Shown piece after piece: positions 53,460-62,731 of a stretch of 64,000 bases of DNA. Numbering within the stretch: the first letter of the stretch is position 1; every line of letters starts with the position of its first letter. This DNA comes from Propionispira raffinosivorans DSM 20765 (GTDB lineage: Bacteria > Bacillota > Negativicutes > Selenomonadales > Selenomonadaceae), in assembly GCF_000381065.1 (NCBI RefSeq), contig NZ_KB905847.1:1-64000 (forward strand), read 5' to 3'. The notes under the pieces were generated by a model. It did not search any database and was not told the DNA's origin. It was given only the letters and a program-made list of their open reading frames with translations. Made by a program: the position numbers and the translations under genes.

Positions 53460-54640
53460 CACAGATAAAAACGCAGCTGCTTTCCATGCATGCAGAAGCT
53501 GTTTTACGTCAACTTCATGAATTCCATTTTGCTGATCCCGTGCATGTTTACATAAAAAATGAAAAATATCTATTGATGGCATCCAATAATTACTTGGGAT
53601 TGACGCATCATCCGGCGGTTAAAGCAGCGGCAGCTGCTGCTATAGAGGAATATGGTACAGGTTCAGGTGGATCTAGATTGACGAGTGGTAACCATCCGCT
53701 TTACGGACGATTGGAAAAGGATATCGCCCAGTTTAAACAGACGGAAGCTGCTTTAATATTTAATTCTGGATATATGTCGAATATCGGAACCATTAGTGCT
53801 TTAGCCAATACAGCAGCAGATGTTATTTTTAGTGATGCTTTAAATCACGCGAGCATTATTGATGGTTGTCGTTTAGCGAGAGCAAAAACGGTTATCTATC
53901 CACATAGTAATATGGCAGCGCTGGCAGATTTGCTTCAAAATATACCTTGCAGCGGGCAGCGTTTTATTATAACGGATGGTGTATTTAGTATGGATGGGGA
54001 TATTGCTTGTCTGGATAAAATCGTTTATTTAGCAGAAAAATATGATGGTTTTGTGATCGTAGATGATGCACACGCTACTGGCGTTATTGGCAGTGGGGGC
54101 CGGGGATCAGCAGCTTATTATGGACTTAACGGGAGGGTTTCGCTGGAACTTGGCACATTGAGTAAGGCTTTGGCTTCTGAAGGAGGCTTTGCAGCGGGCA
54201 GTCAATTGGTTATTGACTATCTGATTAATAAAGCCAGAAGCTTTATTTTTTCAACCGCTTTGTCCCCAGCAACGCTTGCTGCAGCTAGTGCTGCATTGCA
54301 GATTTTGCTAACAGAGCCATACCGAGTGGAAAAATTGGCTGTGAAAGCTGCTATAATGAAAGATGAATTAAGGCTGGCTGGTGTTCCCTTACTGAAAAGT
54401 GAGACACCGATTCTTCCAATTCTAATTGGCACTGCTTCACAGGCTATGGACTTTGCCGAAAAACTTTATGCTGAAAAATTGATTGTATCAGCGATTCGTC
54501 CGCCGACGGTTCCCGTTGGGAGCAGCCGATTGCGCTTGACGATAACAGGGGCGCATTCAGTGGCAGATATAGATAAAGCCAGTGATCTTATAATTCATAC
54601 TGCGATAAAAATGGGATTGGTGAAACCTTTTGCCCGATAG
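53447..54640 (+). CDS. bioF: 8-amino-7-oxononanoate synthase
   Basis: The protein has 397 residues, overlapping bioW by 13 bases. It is an alpha-oxoamine synthase: MASNNYLGLTHHPAVKAAA, GTGSGGSRLTSGNHPLYGRL, DALNHASIIDG, VDDAHATGVIG and PLP lysine in LGTLSKALASEGG. It condenses pimeloyl-CoA with L-alanine. The remaining genes bioA, bioD and bioB are not in this window. Confidence 0.94.
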   Translation: MQKLTQIKTQLLSMHAEAVLRQLHEFHFADPVHVYIKNEKYLLMASNNYLGLTHHPAVKAAAAAAIEEYGTGSGGSRLTSGNHPLYGRLEKDIAQFKQTEAALIFNSGYMSNIGTISALANTAADVIFSDALNHASIIDGCRLARAKTVIYPHSNMAALADLLQNIPCSGQRFIITDGVFSMDGDIACLDKIVYLAEKYDGFVIVDDAHATGVIGSGGRGSAAYYGLNGRVSLELGTLSKALASEGGFAAGSQLVIDYLINKARSFIFSTALSPATLAAASAALQILLTEPYRVEKLAVKAAIMKDELRLAGVPLLKSETPILPILIGTASQAMDFAEKLYAEKLIVSAIRPPTVPVGSSRLRLTITGAHSVADIDKASDLIIHTAIKMGLVKPFAR

Positions 54641-54667
54641 GGCTCTTACAAAAATGAAAATAAATCT

Positions 54668-54700
54668 CTAGTGATACGAGTTGTCACTAGAATTTTTTTT
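54668..54700 (+). terminator. rho-independent terminator of the bioW operon
   Basis: CTAGTGA and TCACTAG form the stem, followed by AATTTTTTTT. Confidence 0.8.
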
Positions 54701-54880
54701 GCTTTTTTTAGTTACAAAAAAAGCAAAAACACAAACAAGGGACTTTGTTCCTATTAATAAAAAGACTTGAATTTTATATACTTAACTATATTGTTTCAAA
54801 AATATCATGGAATAACAGTTAATTTGTCTTAACATTCAGAAATGAACAATAGGACTTATGTATAAATAGGAGGGGTTTAT

Positions 54881-56602
54881 TTGAAGTTGTTGAATGATCT
54901 AAATGTAGCAAAAAAACTGGCATTACTGATTTCGATTTTTATGGTTGGTCTGGTTGCAGTATGGATTACGGGGTATGTTTCTTTAAACAAAACGAATGAA
55001 AATATGGAATCCATGTATAGCAAGAATTTTGCGGCCGTTAATTTATTAACAGAAAATCGCAATCATGCTCGTGCAATTGAGTCAAATATGTTTGCTATGA
55101 TTTTGGCAAAAGAGCCACAGGATATCCAAAAATTGCAGGCTGATATTACAAAGCGTGGTCAACAGTTTGATGAAAATTTAAGTGCATATGAAAAACTTGG
55201 CTTATCGGGTGATGAACAGATGAGTTTGAAGAATGTACGTGAAGATCTAGTGAAATATCGCGAAGTTCGCAAAAAAGTTTTAGAACTTGCAGCTCAAAAT
55301 AAAGACGAGGATGCATATCGTTTATATCAACAGCAGGGAGATCCATTATCGAAAAAATTTAGTCAGGATCTTTTAGCGATGAGTGATAAGGCGAAACAAC
55401 AAGCGGCGGCAACGAATGAAGATAGTAAAAAAGATTTTACGGGAGCGAATGTTACCTTTAGTATTATCGTGCTGTGCTCTATTTTCTTAGGACTTATTTT
55501 GGGCATTGTTATTGCTAAACGTATTGCAATGCGCCTAAAGCAAGCGGTAGGGTTTTTAGAAGAAATTGCCCAAGGTGATTTTTCTCGTGACGTTCCAGCT
55601 GATAGTTTAGCTGATAAAAGTGAATTTGGTGTTTTATCAGCAGCCGTGGATCGTATGAATAAAAATGTTAGGGCCTTGATTCAAAAATTAGCGCAGGCCT
55701 CGGAACAACTCGCAGCTTCTTCGGAAGAACTGACAGCCAATGCAGAACAGTCGGCTCAGGCGTCCAATCAGGTAGCTGGAGCTGTAACAGCAGTAGCGCA
55801 AGGTGCTGAGCAGCAATTGCATTTGGCCAATGAAGCCAATACAGCGGTCGAAAATATAGCAAAAGCAATTAATCAGGTTTCTGATAATACGCTAGTGGTT
55901 TCTACTTCATCAGAAAAAACAGCAGAAACGGCTAATAAAGGCGGCGAAGCAATTCGCAAAGCAGTTCAGCAGATGTCAATTATTGAAGAAAAAACAAAAA
56001 GTACATCGGGTGTTATCGGTGAACTGGAAGCTAAATCCAAGCAAATTGGCCAAATTGTTGAAGTGATTGCAAGTATTGCCAGCCAAACGAATCTTTTGGC
56101 TTTAAATGCAGCCATTGAAGCAGCTCGAGCTGGTGAGGCTGGTCGCGGCTTTGCTGTTGTGGCGGAAGAGGTTCGAAAATTAGCTGAGCAATCGCAGGAA
56201 GCGGCGAAGCAAATCACGGGATTGATCAATGAAGTACAAGAAAAAACGGATAATGCTGTTACCTATATGAGTGACAGTCAAAATGAAGTCAATCGAGGTG
56301 CGGAAGTCGTTAAGGCAGCTGGTGATAATTTCAGTGCAATTTTGCTGATGGTTAGTGAAATGACAAAAGAAATTCATGAAATTTCCGCATCCCTGCAAGA
56401 AGTTACCAGTGGCACGCAGCATGTTGTAACTTCTGTAGAAAATATTGATAAGGAAAGTCAGAAAACGTCTGAACAGACACAGAATATATCAGCGGCGACC
56501 GAAGAACAATCGGCAACCGTTGAAGAAATTGCCTCGGCCAGTGAACATCTGGCACAGATGGCAGAAGAATTACAACATTCGATCCGAACGTTTAAAGTTT
56601 AA
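54881..56602 (+). CDS. methyl-accepting chemotaxis protein
   Basis: The protein has 573 residues. TTG 54881 lies behind AGGAGGGG. Order: helix 1 ([20 protein letters not shown]), four-helix-bundle sensor (~35-190), helix 2 ([18 protein letters not shown]), HAMP (~214-265) and cytoplasmic signalling coiled coil with the hairpin tip [20 protein letters not shown] then [20 protein letters not shown]. The ligand is unknown; the sensor is of the common 4HB_MCP type. The cell is probably motile. Confidence 0.95.
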   Translation: MKLLNDLNVAKKLALLISIFMVGLVAVWITGYVSLNKTNENMESMYSKNFAAVNLLTENRNHARAIESNMFAMILAKEPQDIQKLQADITKRGQQFDENLSAYEKLGLSGDEQMSLKNVREDLVKYREVRKKVLELAAQNKDEDAYRLYQQQGDPLSKKFSQDLLAMSDKAKQQAAATNEDSKKDFTGANVTFSIIVLCSIFLGLILGIVIAKRIAMRLKQAVGFLEEIAQGDFSRDVPADSLADKSEFGVLSAAVDRMNKNVRALIQKLAQASEQLAASSEELTANAEQSAQASNQVAGAVTAVAQGAEQQLHLANEANTAVENIAKAINQVSDNTLVVSTSSEKTAETANKGGEAIRKAVQQMSIIEEKTKSTSGVIGELEAKSKQIGQIVEVIASIASQTNLLALNAAIEAARAGEAGRGFAVVAEEVRKLAEQSQEAAKQITGLINEVQEKTDNAVTYMSDSQNEVNRGAEVVKAAGDNFSAILLMVSEMTKEIHEISASLQEVTSGTQHVVTSVENIDKESQKTSEQTQNISAATEEQSATVEEIASASEHLAQMAEELQHSIRTFKV

Positions 56603-56620
56603 GTACAGATTGATTTTTTT

Positions 56621-56656
56621 ACCGTGCAGTCATATTGTCTGCACGGTGTTTTTATA
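56621..56656 (+). terminator. rho-independent terminator
   Basis: ACCGTGCAG and CTGCACGGT form a 9-bp stem, followed by GTTTTT. Confidence 0.8.
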
Positions 56657-56769
56657 AGTATCATGGTATCATTTTTGATACTATGGCACTTTAGAGTGTC
56701 TACTTCCCATAAGGGGCTAATTGGGTTATCATTGTATTTATAAGATAGAAATAGATAATAAAGGAGCTT

Positions 56770-57411
56770 ATGAATATGAAAATTGCAATTATTGGCGCGA
56801 GTGGTAAGCAGGGAAATATGATTTTAAAAGAAGCCAGCACAAGAGGTTTTGAGGTTACGGCAATTGTTCGAGATAAAACTAAAATTACAGATGCAGTAAC
56901 GACAGTAGAAAAGGATTTATTTCAGCTAACGGCAGCCGATTTAAAACAGTATGATGTTGTCGTTGATGCTTTTAATGCACCACCTGGAAAAGAAGAACTT
57001 CATCAAAGCGCATTGGCTCATCTGACGAAAATTTTTGAAGAATTACCGTCGGTGAGGCTTATCGTTGTTGGTGGAGCGGCGAGTTTGTTTGTTGATCCAG
57101 ATAAGAAAGTTCGTTTACTGGATACAGAAAATTTCCCGAAAGAATATTATCCAACGGCATCGAATATGGCGGAAGCTTTTAAAAAATTACAACAAAGCAG
57201 TATTCAGTGGACGTTTTTGAGTCCGGCCGCATATTTTGATTATGCAGGAAACCGCACTGGATCTTACAAGCTGGGGGCAGACAATTTGATTGAAAATGCA
57301 GCGGGTGAAAGTTATATATCCTATGCGGATTATGCGATTGCTCTTGTTGATGAAGTTGAAAAGAAAGCTCATATTCGTAAACGGTTTACGGTTGTTGGTG
57401 AAAAAGCATAA
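56770..57411 (+). CDS. NAD(P)-binding epimerase-like oxidoreductase (YwnB/NmrA type)
   Basis: The protein has 213 residues, with AAGGAGC before ATG 56770. It is an atypical short-chain dehydrogenase: IAIIGASGKQGNMIL (Rossmann), VVDAFNAPPGK, LIVVGGAASLFVDPDKK and WTFLSPAAYFDYAGNRTGSY. No catalytic Tyr-x3-Lys pair is evident. It belongs to the small NAD(P)-binding YwnB/YhfK-like group; the role is probably redox sensing or quinone reduction but unproven. Confidence 0.82.
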   Translation: MNMKIAIIGASGKQGNMILKEASTRGFEVTAIVRDKTKITDAVTTVEKDLFQLTAADLKQYDVVVDAFNAPPGKEELHQSALAHLTKIFEELPSVRLIVVGGAASLFVDPDKKVRLLDTENFPKEYYPTASNMAEAFKKLQQSSIQWTFLSPAAYFDYAGNRTGSYKLGADNLIENAAGESYISYADYAIALVDEVEKKAHIRKRFTVVGEKA

Positions 57412-57420
57412 AAAACAAAA

Positions 57421-57467
57421 AGGTCTCCTGTTATCAATATAAAGATGATAACAGGAGATCTTTTTAT
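57421..57467 (+). terminator. rho-independent terminator
   Basis: AGGTCTCCTGTTATCA and TGATAACAGGAGATCT form a 16-bp stem with one G-U pair, followed by T5. Confidence 0.85.
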
Positions 57468-57474
57468 TTTTTTG

Positions 57475-57529
57475 TTATATATAATGCATTAAAGAAATTG
57501 CATCTAGACTATTAGGCTGCCAGAAATAG
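57475..57529 (+). repeat. small dispersed repeat element (copy 4, one end)
   Basis: TTATATATAATGCATTAAAG then AAATTGCATCTAGACTATTA and GGCTGCCAGAAATAG match the first half of the 27091 element and the inner arm of the 38325 element. The other end is missing. Confidence 0.65.
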
Positions 57530-57534
57530 AGTTG

Positions 57535-58425
57535 TTAGTTTATTCTTTTTGACCAAATATTCATATTTTCAAATTGCCCGCAGATATGGCAATTGTTTAT
57601 CAGGCAGCCATAGTAGTTATACATATTATGAAAAAAAACGCTGTTCATTCCAATGGAACTAGCACGCGCTATAGAATACAATGTTATAAGTTGTAGTTGT
57701 TTGGCCTCGCTTTCGAGGCTTTTGACTAAATGTGACATCAGACCTTTGCCGGAATGCTTTTTAATAGTAGCACAGTCAGTAAGTTCAGCACTGCTGGTTC
57801 GTTGGTCTACATCAATTGATGCAGCACTAATGATTTTATTTTGATACAGCATTATCTTAAAAATAGAAGTTTTTTGCATGATTTTTTCTAGATAGGTATG
57901 GTCATTCATTGGTGATGGATACGTTGAAAAAACACTGGTATATAAATTGGAAAGTTCAGGAATTGAGACGGGGTCAGCTGTTTTAATGCTATATTCAGAT
58001 GGTAAATCTCTGCTTGTGTGAGGGCTTTCTTGGACTTTTTTCAATAAAGCTTTTTCAATCAGGCGATGATTCGATTCCTGTCTTTCTATATTGGTGAATT
58101 TTGCTAAGTGAAAGCCGGGTTCACCCTTAAAAAAAGATGGGTGAAGTGCTTCCAGCAAAAAATCGCGAACAAATAAAGCTTCCCAATCTTTTTGTTTTGC
58201 AACGATAATGATTTTGTATAAATTGTGTTTTTGGGCAGTTGTTTCTAAGAATCCAACAAAATCATCATAGTTTTCACAGGTATAGTCTTCGATTTTTAGT
58301 CTATTGTTTACAAAATCTATAAAGAAGAGAACTTTAAAGGTGTCCGTTTCTTTGGTTGCGTGGTAGCTTAGCTGATGGGCTTCATCTAAAAGTTTATCGA
58401 TGGGTTCTTTTTGTGTTAAAATCAT
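57535..58425 (-). CDS. ablB: beta-lysine N-acetyltransferase
   Basis: The protein has 296 residues. ATG 58425 overlaps the ablA stop by four bases (ATGA). The C-terminal half is a GNAT domain (ELTDCATIKKHSGKGLMSHL VKSLESEAK, with the acetyl-CoA loop KHSGKGL). The N-terminal half (FVGFLETTAQKHNLYKIIIV) is typical of AblB. It acetylates beta-lysine, made by AblA, to N-epsilon-acetyl-beta-lysine, a compatible solute. It is translation-coupled to ablA. Confidence 0.9.
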   Translation of the reverse strand: MILTQKEPIDKLLDEAHQLSYHATKETDTFKVLFFIDFVNNRLKIEDYTCENYDDFVGFLETTAQKHNLYKIIIVAKQKDWEALFVRDFLLEALHPSFFKGEPGFHLAKFTNIERQESNHRLIEKALLKKVQESPHTSRDLPSEYSIKTADPVSIPELSNLYTSVFSTYPSPMNDHTYLEKIMQKTSIFKIMLYQNKIISAASIDVDQRTSSAELTDCATIKKHSGKGLMSHLVKSLESEAKQLQLITLYSIARASSIGMNSVFFHNMYNYYGCLINNCHICGQFENMNIWSKRIN

Positions 58426-59717
58426 AATTTTTCTCCTTTTCGTTTAAACTGAGAAAAAGATTTTCGGCGTTTTTCACGGTTGTTGTCGGTAGGAATCAGA
58501 CTGATTTTTTTATCAGAAAATAATTTGCCGATGCCGATTTTGCTGCTTTTGCTTTTATATTCTTCACAGAGTCCGCATTCGTGGCACTTGCTTTGTTTAT
58601 GAGTTGATTCTGCATAGGTGGAAATAATACCCTCATAATTACGTAGTATTACTTTTTTTTCGGATCGGGATATTACATATTGTGGTCCAACCGGGATTTT
58701 TCCACCTCCACCAGGTGCATCTATTACATAAGTCGGTACAGCAAAACCTGAGGTATGTCCGCGCAGCATTTCCATAATTTCAATTCCTTTGGAGACAGAT
58801 GTACGAAAATGATCAATACCGTTTGATAAATCACATTGATATAGATAGTAGGGACGAACACGCATTTGCACTAATAAATGTACCAGCTTTTTCTGTATAT
58901 AAGAACAATCATTTACACCACGCAGCAGGACGGTTTGATTTCCTATAGGAATACCGGCATCAGCAAGCTTTTCACAAGCAGCAGTGGATTCAGCAGTTAC
59001 TTCATTTGGATGGTTAAAATGAGTGTTAACCCAAATTGGATGATATTTTTTTAGCATATTGCATAGTTTATCGGTAATTCGTTGTGGCATTACAACAGGG
59101 GTACGTGTTCCAAAACGAATAATTTCTACATGGGGGATTTTGCGAAGCCGTATTAATAGAGATTCAATAAATTCGTCACTTAGCAGAAACGGATCTCCGC
59201 CGGATATTAAAACATCACGAATTACAGGTGTTTTGGCAATATAGTCGATAGCCGCAGTGATTTGGGCAGGGCTTCTTGCCTGATCTGTAGTACCGGCAAA
59301 CCGTCTTCTTGTACAATGACGACAATACATAGCACATTGACTTGTAACTAAAAATAATACGCGGTCTGGATACCGATGGGTTATTCCGGGAACCGGAGAA
59401 TCGGCATCTTCCGACAAAGGATCGTCCAAATCGTAGACCGTGTTGACTAATTCGTCCATTGTCGGGATGGATTGTTTCCGAATGGGACAGTCGGGATTGG
59501 CAGTATCAATTAAAGATGCATAATAAGGCGTAATCGCCATACGCAGAGTTTTCAAACAATTATTAACACCTTTTTCTTCACTGGGAGTCAAATCTATTTT
59601 AGTTTTTAAGGAAGTTACGTCTGTAATTCTGTTTTTTACCTGCCAGTGCCAATCATTCCAGTCTTGATTTGGCACATCTTGCCATGCTGATATAAGTTTT
59701 TCTTTACGTAAATACAT
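58422..59717 (-). CDS. ablA: lysine 2,3-aminomutase
   Basis: The protein has 431 residues. ATG 59717 starts MYLRKEKLISAWQDVPNQDW; the frame is open to 59825, but that part spans the promoter. It is a radical-SAM enzyme with the CxxxCxxC cluster motif in CAMYCRHCTRRRFAG, ISGGDPFLLSDEFI, PLP-binding region PTYVIDAPGGGGKIPV and a C-terminal zinc-type CHECGLCEEY. It converts L-lysine to L-beta-lysine. Coupling with ablB makes osmolyte synthesis more likely than lysine fermentation. Confidence 0.93.
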   Translation of the reverse strand: MYLRKEKLISAWQDVPNQDWNDWHWQVKNRITDVTSLKTKIDLTPSEEKGVNNCLKTLRMAITPYYASLIDTANPDCPIRKQSIPTMDELVNTVYDLDDPLSEDADSPVPGITHRYPDRVLFLVTSQCAMYCRHCTRRRFAGTTDQARSPAQITAAIDYIAKTPVIRDVLISGGDPFLLSDEFIESLLIRLRKIPHVEIIRFGTRTPVVMPQRITDKLCNMLKKYHPIWVNTHFNHPNEVTAESTAACEKLADAGIPIGNQTVLLRGVNDCSYIQKKLVHLLVQMRVRPYYLYQCDLSNGIDHFRTSVSKGIEIMEMLRGHTSGFAVPTYVIDAPGGGGKIPVGPQYVISRSEKKVILRNYEGIISTYAESTHKQSKCHECGLCEEYKSKSSKIGIGKLFSDKKISLIPTDNNREKRRKSFSQFKRKGEKL

Positions 59718-59802
59718 TTTACAACGCATCCTTTCGTCAAATCCTTTTTTTGATAAAAGTTGCGTTGAAATTCTAGATTGATTCATCTGGATAATTCCAA
59801 CG

Positions 59803-59845
59803 CAACTAACAACTCTATAATACATTAAAAGCTGTTAGTTGTCAA
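59803..59845 (-). promoter_or_regulatory. ablA promoter inside a bipartite inverted repeat
   Basis: On the minus strand TTGACA (59845-59840), 17 bases and TATTAT (59822-59817) form a good promoter. It is straddled by CAACTAACA (59803-59811) and TGTTAGTTG (59833-59841), a perfect 9-bp inverted repeat with a 21-base gap. Widely spaced half-sites like this suit a tetrameric regulator of the BusR type, encoded at 61844. Confidence 0.65.
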
Positions 59846-59880
59846 TTTTAGCTCTTATAAAGCCGTAAAGATTATTTACA

Positions 59881-59918
59881 TAACTAGCACTTTATGATAA
59901 TATTTAGGTTGTTAGTTT
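59881..59918 (+). promoter_or_regulatory. related bipartite site in the PBP gene promoter
   Basis: TAACTAGCA-N20-TGTTAGTTT imperfectly repeats the ablA site with nearly the same spacing. It lies over TTTACA (59875) and the AT-rich -10 region (GATAAT, 59896) ahead of the penicillin-binding protein gene. Confidence 0.4.
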
Positions 59919-59935
59919 AGAGGGGAGACCCGTTT

Positions 59936-61741
59936 ATGAAAGATTCAATGCAAGTTCGTTTTCGAGAAGCTATGATCCAAAAACGTTTAATGATTGTACA
60001 ATGGATCGTTGTAAGTATAATTTTTCTGTTATTGGGACGTGTTGCTTTTTTACAGATTATTACAGGTCAATATTATGAAGGCTTGTCGGAAACGAATCGC
60101 ATTCGGACTGTATCAATAGAGGCTCCGCGCGGTAAGTTTTTAGATGCAAATGGCAGTCTTTTAGTTTCGAATCGGCCGAGCTTTGTGGTTTCTGCGTGGT
60201 TGTTCCCACGTAATATTTCTGCAGATGAAATACAAAGATTAGCTGACATATTGCATATGGACTCGCTAGAAATTCAGGAAAAGATCCAACAGCCGCATAG
60301 TTTGCCATTTCTTCCAGTTAAGATAAAAGAAGATGTTGATTTGACAACGATTACGCAGATTGAAGCAAAGAAAGAAGAGTTTCCGCAGATTGTTATAAAA
60401 ACGGAGCCCATCCGAAATTACTTGTATGGTAATTTTGCCGCGCAAATATTTGGCTATACAGGAGAAATCAGCCAAAATGAATTAGCGAAAAATCCTACTG
60501 AGTATAAGAGCGGGGATCTTATTGGTAAATTAGGTCTTGAAAAAACATATGATGCATATATTCGGGGTAAAGCTGGAGCGGATCGAGTCGAAGTGGATGC
60601 TGGGGGACAAATGGTAAAACTCTTGCATCGGGTTTTACCGGTTCCGGGAAATAATTTGGTTTTGACAATAGATGCATCTGTCCAAAAAGCAGCCGAAGAA
60701 GCGGTAGATACGCAGCTGAAACTGCTTCAGACGCAGCATAAAACAAAAGCACAAGGCGCAGCCGTTGTAGTTATGAATCCGAATACAGGAGCAATTATTG
60801 CGATGGTAAGCAAACCGGATTTTAATCCGAATTTATTTAACGGAGGCATCTCTAAAAAAGCTTGGGATGTTATAATAAATAATCCATTTAATCCAATCGA
60901 AAATAGGGCGATTTCGGGCGAATATTCACCGGGATCTACGTTTAAGATTGTTACAGGCACGGCTGCTTTAGAACTTGGCAAAGTCACGACCGAAGAAAAA
61001 ATATTAGATACAGGCAAGCATTGGCTGATACCAAAGGGGAATGCGGATGGTGAGGCTTTGGGGTGGATCAGTTTCCAAGAAGCATTAGCAAAATCGGATA
61101 ATGTGTATTTTTATGAGATGGGAAATCGTGTAGGTATTGATAATTTAGCTCAATATGCTTATTTATATGGCTTAGGGAAACCAACTGGTATTGATCTGGC
61201 GGGTGAAGCGAGTGGGATTGTAGCTAGTCAGGAATATAAAGAGAAAACATACGATGAACCATGGTATCTTGCTGAAACGTTTGATGCGGCAATCGGACAG
61301 GGTTTTCAATTAGTGACACCACTGCAGATTGCAATGCTGATGAGTGAAATTGCCAATGGCGGTGATCGTTATAAACCGTTTTTGGTCGATAAAATTGTTT
61401 CGGATCAAGGGGAGATTGTGAAGCAGTTTTCTCCTGAAAAAACAGGACAGATTACCATACAACCATCTACGCTCACGGCTATTCGTAATGCTTTGCATGA
61501 TGTAGCCATGTCCGGCGGGACGGCATCTACGGTTTTTCAGGGATTCCCGATTCCAATTGCGAGTAAAACAGGAACAGTAGAAAATTCGCAGGGCGATGAC
61601 CATGGATGGTTTGTTGCTTATGCACCATTTGATAAACCAGAGGTTGTTGTGGCAGTTCTCGTTGAGCATGGTGGATATGGTACAGCATCCGCAGCACCGA
61701 TTGTCAGAAAAATATTAGAAGCTTATTTTAAAATACAATAA
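59936..61741 (+). CDS. penicillin-binding protein 2 (class B transpeptidase)
   Basis: The protein has 601 residues, with AGGGGAG before the ATG. One N-terminal helix (LMIVQWIVVSIIFLLLGRVA) is followed by a pedestal domain with IEAPRGKFLDANGSLLVSNR and a transpeptidase domain with Ser334 in GSTFK, KSDN (386-389) and KTG (544-546). It crosslinks septal or lateral-wall peptidoglycan in the periplasm; order and motifs fit PBP2/MrdA better than FtsI. It stands alone, away from mre or rod genes, so its role may be specialised, for example envelope stress. Confidence 0.9.
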   Translation: MKDSMQVRFREAMIQKRLMIVQWIVVSIIFLLLGRVAFLQIITGQYYEGLSETNRIRTVSIEAPRGKFLDANGSLLVSNRPSFVVSAWLFPRNISADEIQRLADILHMDSLEIQEKIQQPHSLPFLPVKIKEDVDLTTITQIEAKKEEFPQIVIKTEPIRNYLYGNFAAQIFGYTGEISQNELAKNPTEYKSGDLIGKLGLEKTYDAYIRGKAGADRVEVDAGGQMVKLLHRVLPVPGNNLVLTIDASVQKAAEEAVDTQLKLLQTQHKTKAQGAAVVVMNPNTGAIIAMVSKPDFNPNLFNGGISKKAWDVIINNPFNPIENRAISGEYSPGSTFKIVTGTAALELGKVTTEEKILDTGKHWLIPKGNADGEALGWISFQEALAKSDNVYFYEMGNRVGIDNLAQYAYLYGLGKPTGIDLAGEASGIVASQEYKEKTYDEPWYLAETFDAAIGQGFQLVTPLQIAMLMSEIANGGDRYKPFLVDKIVSDQGEIVKQFSPEKTGQITIQPSTLTAIRNALHDVAMSGGTASTVFQGFPIPIASKTGTVENSQGDDHGWFVAYAPFDKPEVVVAVLVEHGGYGTASAAPIVRKILEAYFKIQ

Positions 61742-61756
61742 AATTTTTCGTTAGAA

Positions 61757-61815
61757 AAAGGGAAGACGAATTTAGCTGTTATCAAAATCAGCCCAATTTG
61801 TCTTCCCTTTTATAG
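61757..61815 (+). terminator. rho-independent terminator
   Basis: AAAGGGAAGAC and GTCTTCCCTTT form an 11-bp stem with a long loop, followed by TATAG; it also faces the convergent regulator gene. Confidence 0.7.
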
Positions 61816-61843
61816 TTTCATTTTTTATGATCGATGGTATTTT

Positions 61844-62449
61844 TTAGTTAATAAAAGTTGTAACCGTGTTTAATTTGTCCAATGTTCCGATTACTACAAG
61901 CCGATCTTCTTTTTCGAGAATATCATCAGGACCAGGTGCGATTAAAACTTGCGTGCCGCGGCGAATTGCGATGATTAGAGTTCCTGTTGATTGCCTTAGG
62001 TTTAGTTCACGTAGTGATTTACCAATTGCTGCGGAATGGGGAGCTATTTGGATTTCAATTGGATTATACGGCGTGATGTTTTCTAGCCGATCAGAGTAAT
62101 GCATAATCTCATTGGTTACTTTATGAAATCTTTTATCAATGGCTTCTTTTTCTTTGATCAATCGTTCTAATTCTTGTTTTAAAGAATAAGCTGCATCTAT
62201 TTCCTGATGGTGGTCTAGAAGATGAGCGGCTTGTTGCGTGGAAATCACAAGCACTTCTTTTCCCTGCGAGACAGAGACAATATTATTTTCTTTTAATATG
62301 TAAATTGCTTTGCGAATCGTTTCCGGTGATACCTTATATTGACTGGCCAATAAGGTTCTACCTGATATCTTAGTGCCTGCTAAGAATTCTTGATTGACGA
62401 TCCTTTTAGCGATATCAAGTGCGATAGCTCGATATACTGGTAAATCCAT
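61844..62449 (-). CDS. GntR-HTH plus RCK_C regulator, BusR-like
   Basis: The protein has 201 residues. An N-terminal winged helix (GTKISGRTLLASQYKVSPET IRKAIYILKENNI) is followed by a coiled coil (ELERLIKEKEAIDKRFHKVT) and a C-terminal RCK_C/TrkA-C domain (GKSLRELNLRQSTGTLIIAI, DDILEKEDRLVVIGT). This is exactly the layout of BusR, the c-di-AMP-responsive repressor of osmolyte uptake in lactic acid bacteria. Here no transporter is adjacent, but ablA-ablB is 2 kb away with a bipartite operator. c-di-AMP binding is inferred from the family. Confidence 0.85.
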   Translation of the reverse strand: MDLPVYRAIALDIAKRIVNQEFLAGTKISGRTLLASQYKVSPETIRKAIYILKENNIVSVSQGKEVLVISTQQAAHLLDHHQEIDAAYSLKQELERLIKEKEAIDKRFHKVTNEIMHYSDRLENITPYNPIEIQIAPHSAAIGKSLRELNLRQSTGTLIIAIRRGTQVLIAPGPDDILEKEDRLVVIGTLDKLNTVTTFIN

Positions 62450-62731
62450 TTATGATGCCTCCATATAAAAAATAATTTTAATAAAAAATGCCGTTGTTGA
62501 AACAATTTTTATTATACATTATTTTAAAACAAAATCACAGAACTAAAAACTTAAAAATATGTTGAGATTGTTAGAACGAGGAGAATCATTGCCAATAAAG
62601 TCTTTTGTTCAATATAGTAAAATTTAGATAGGCTATTTTACTTAATTTTTATATAATAACAATAGACCCTCCGTTAGAAGGGTATTCAGAAATTTATTAC
62701 GGTGAATTTTGGCGAATAAAAAGGAGTTTTT

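Noticed and set aside
57529-57545. GAGTTGTTAGTTTA at the end of ablB as a third regulator half-site
   Set aside because: It resembles the ablA half-site, but no inverted partner lies at 20-21 bases and it spans the ablB stop codon, so chance is as likely.
59718-59825. 36-residue N-terminal extension of lysine 2,3-aminomutase
   Set aside because: This stretch holds the promoter region and the transcription start would fall inside it; AblA proteins start near MYLRKEKL.
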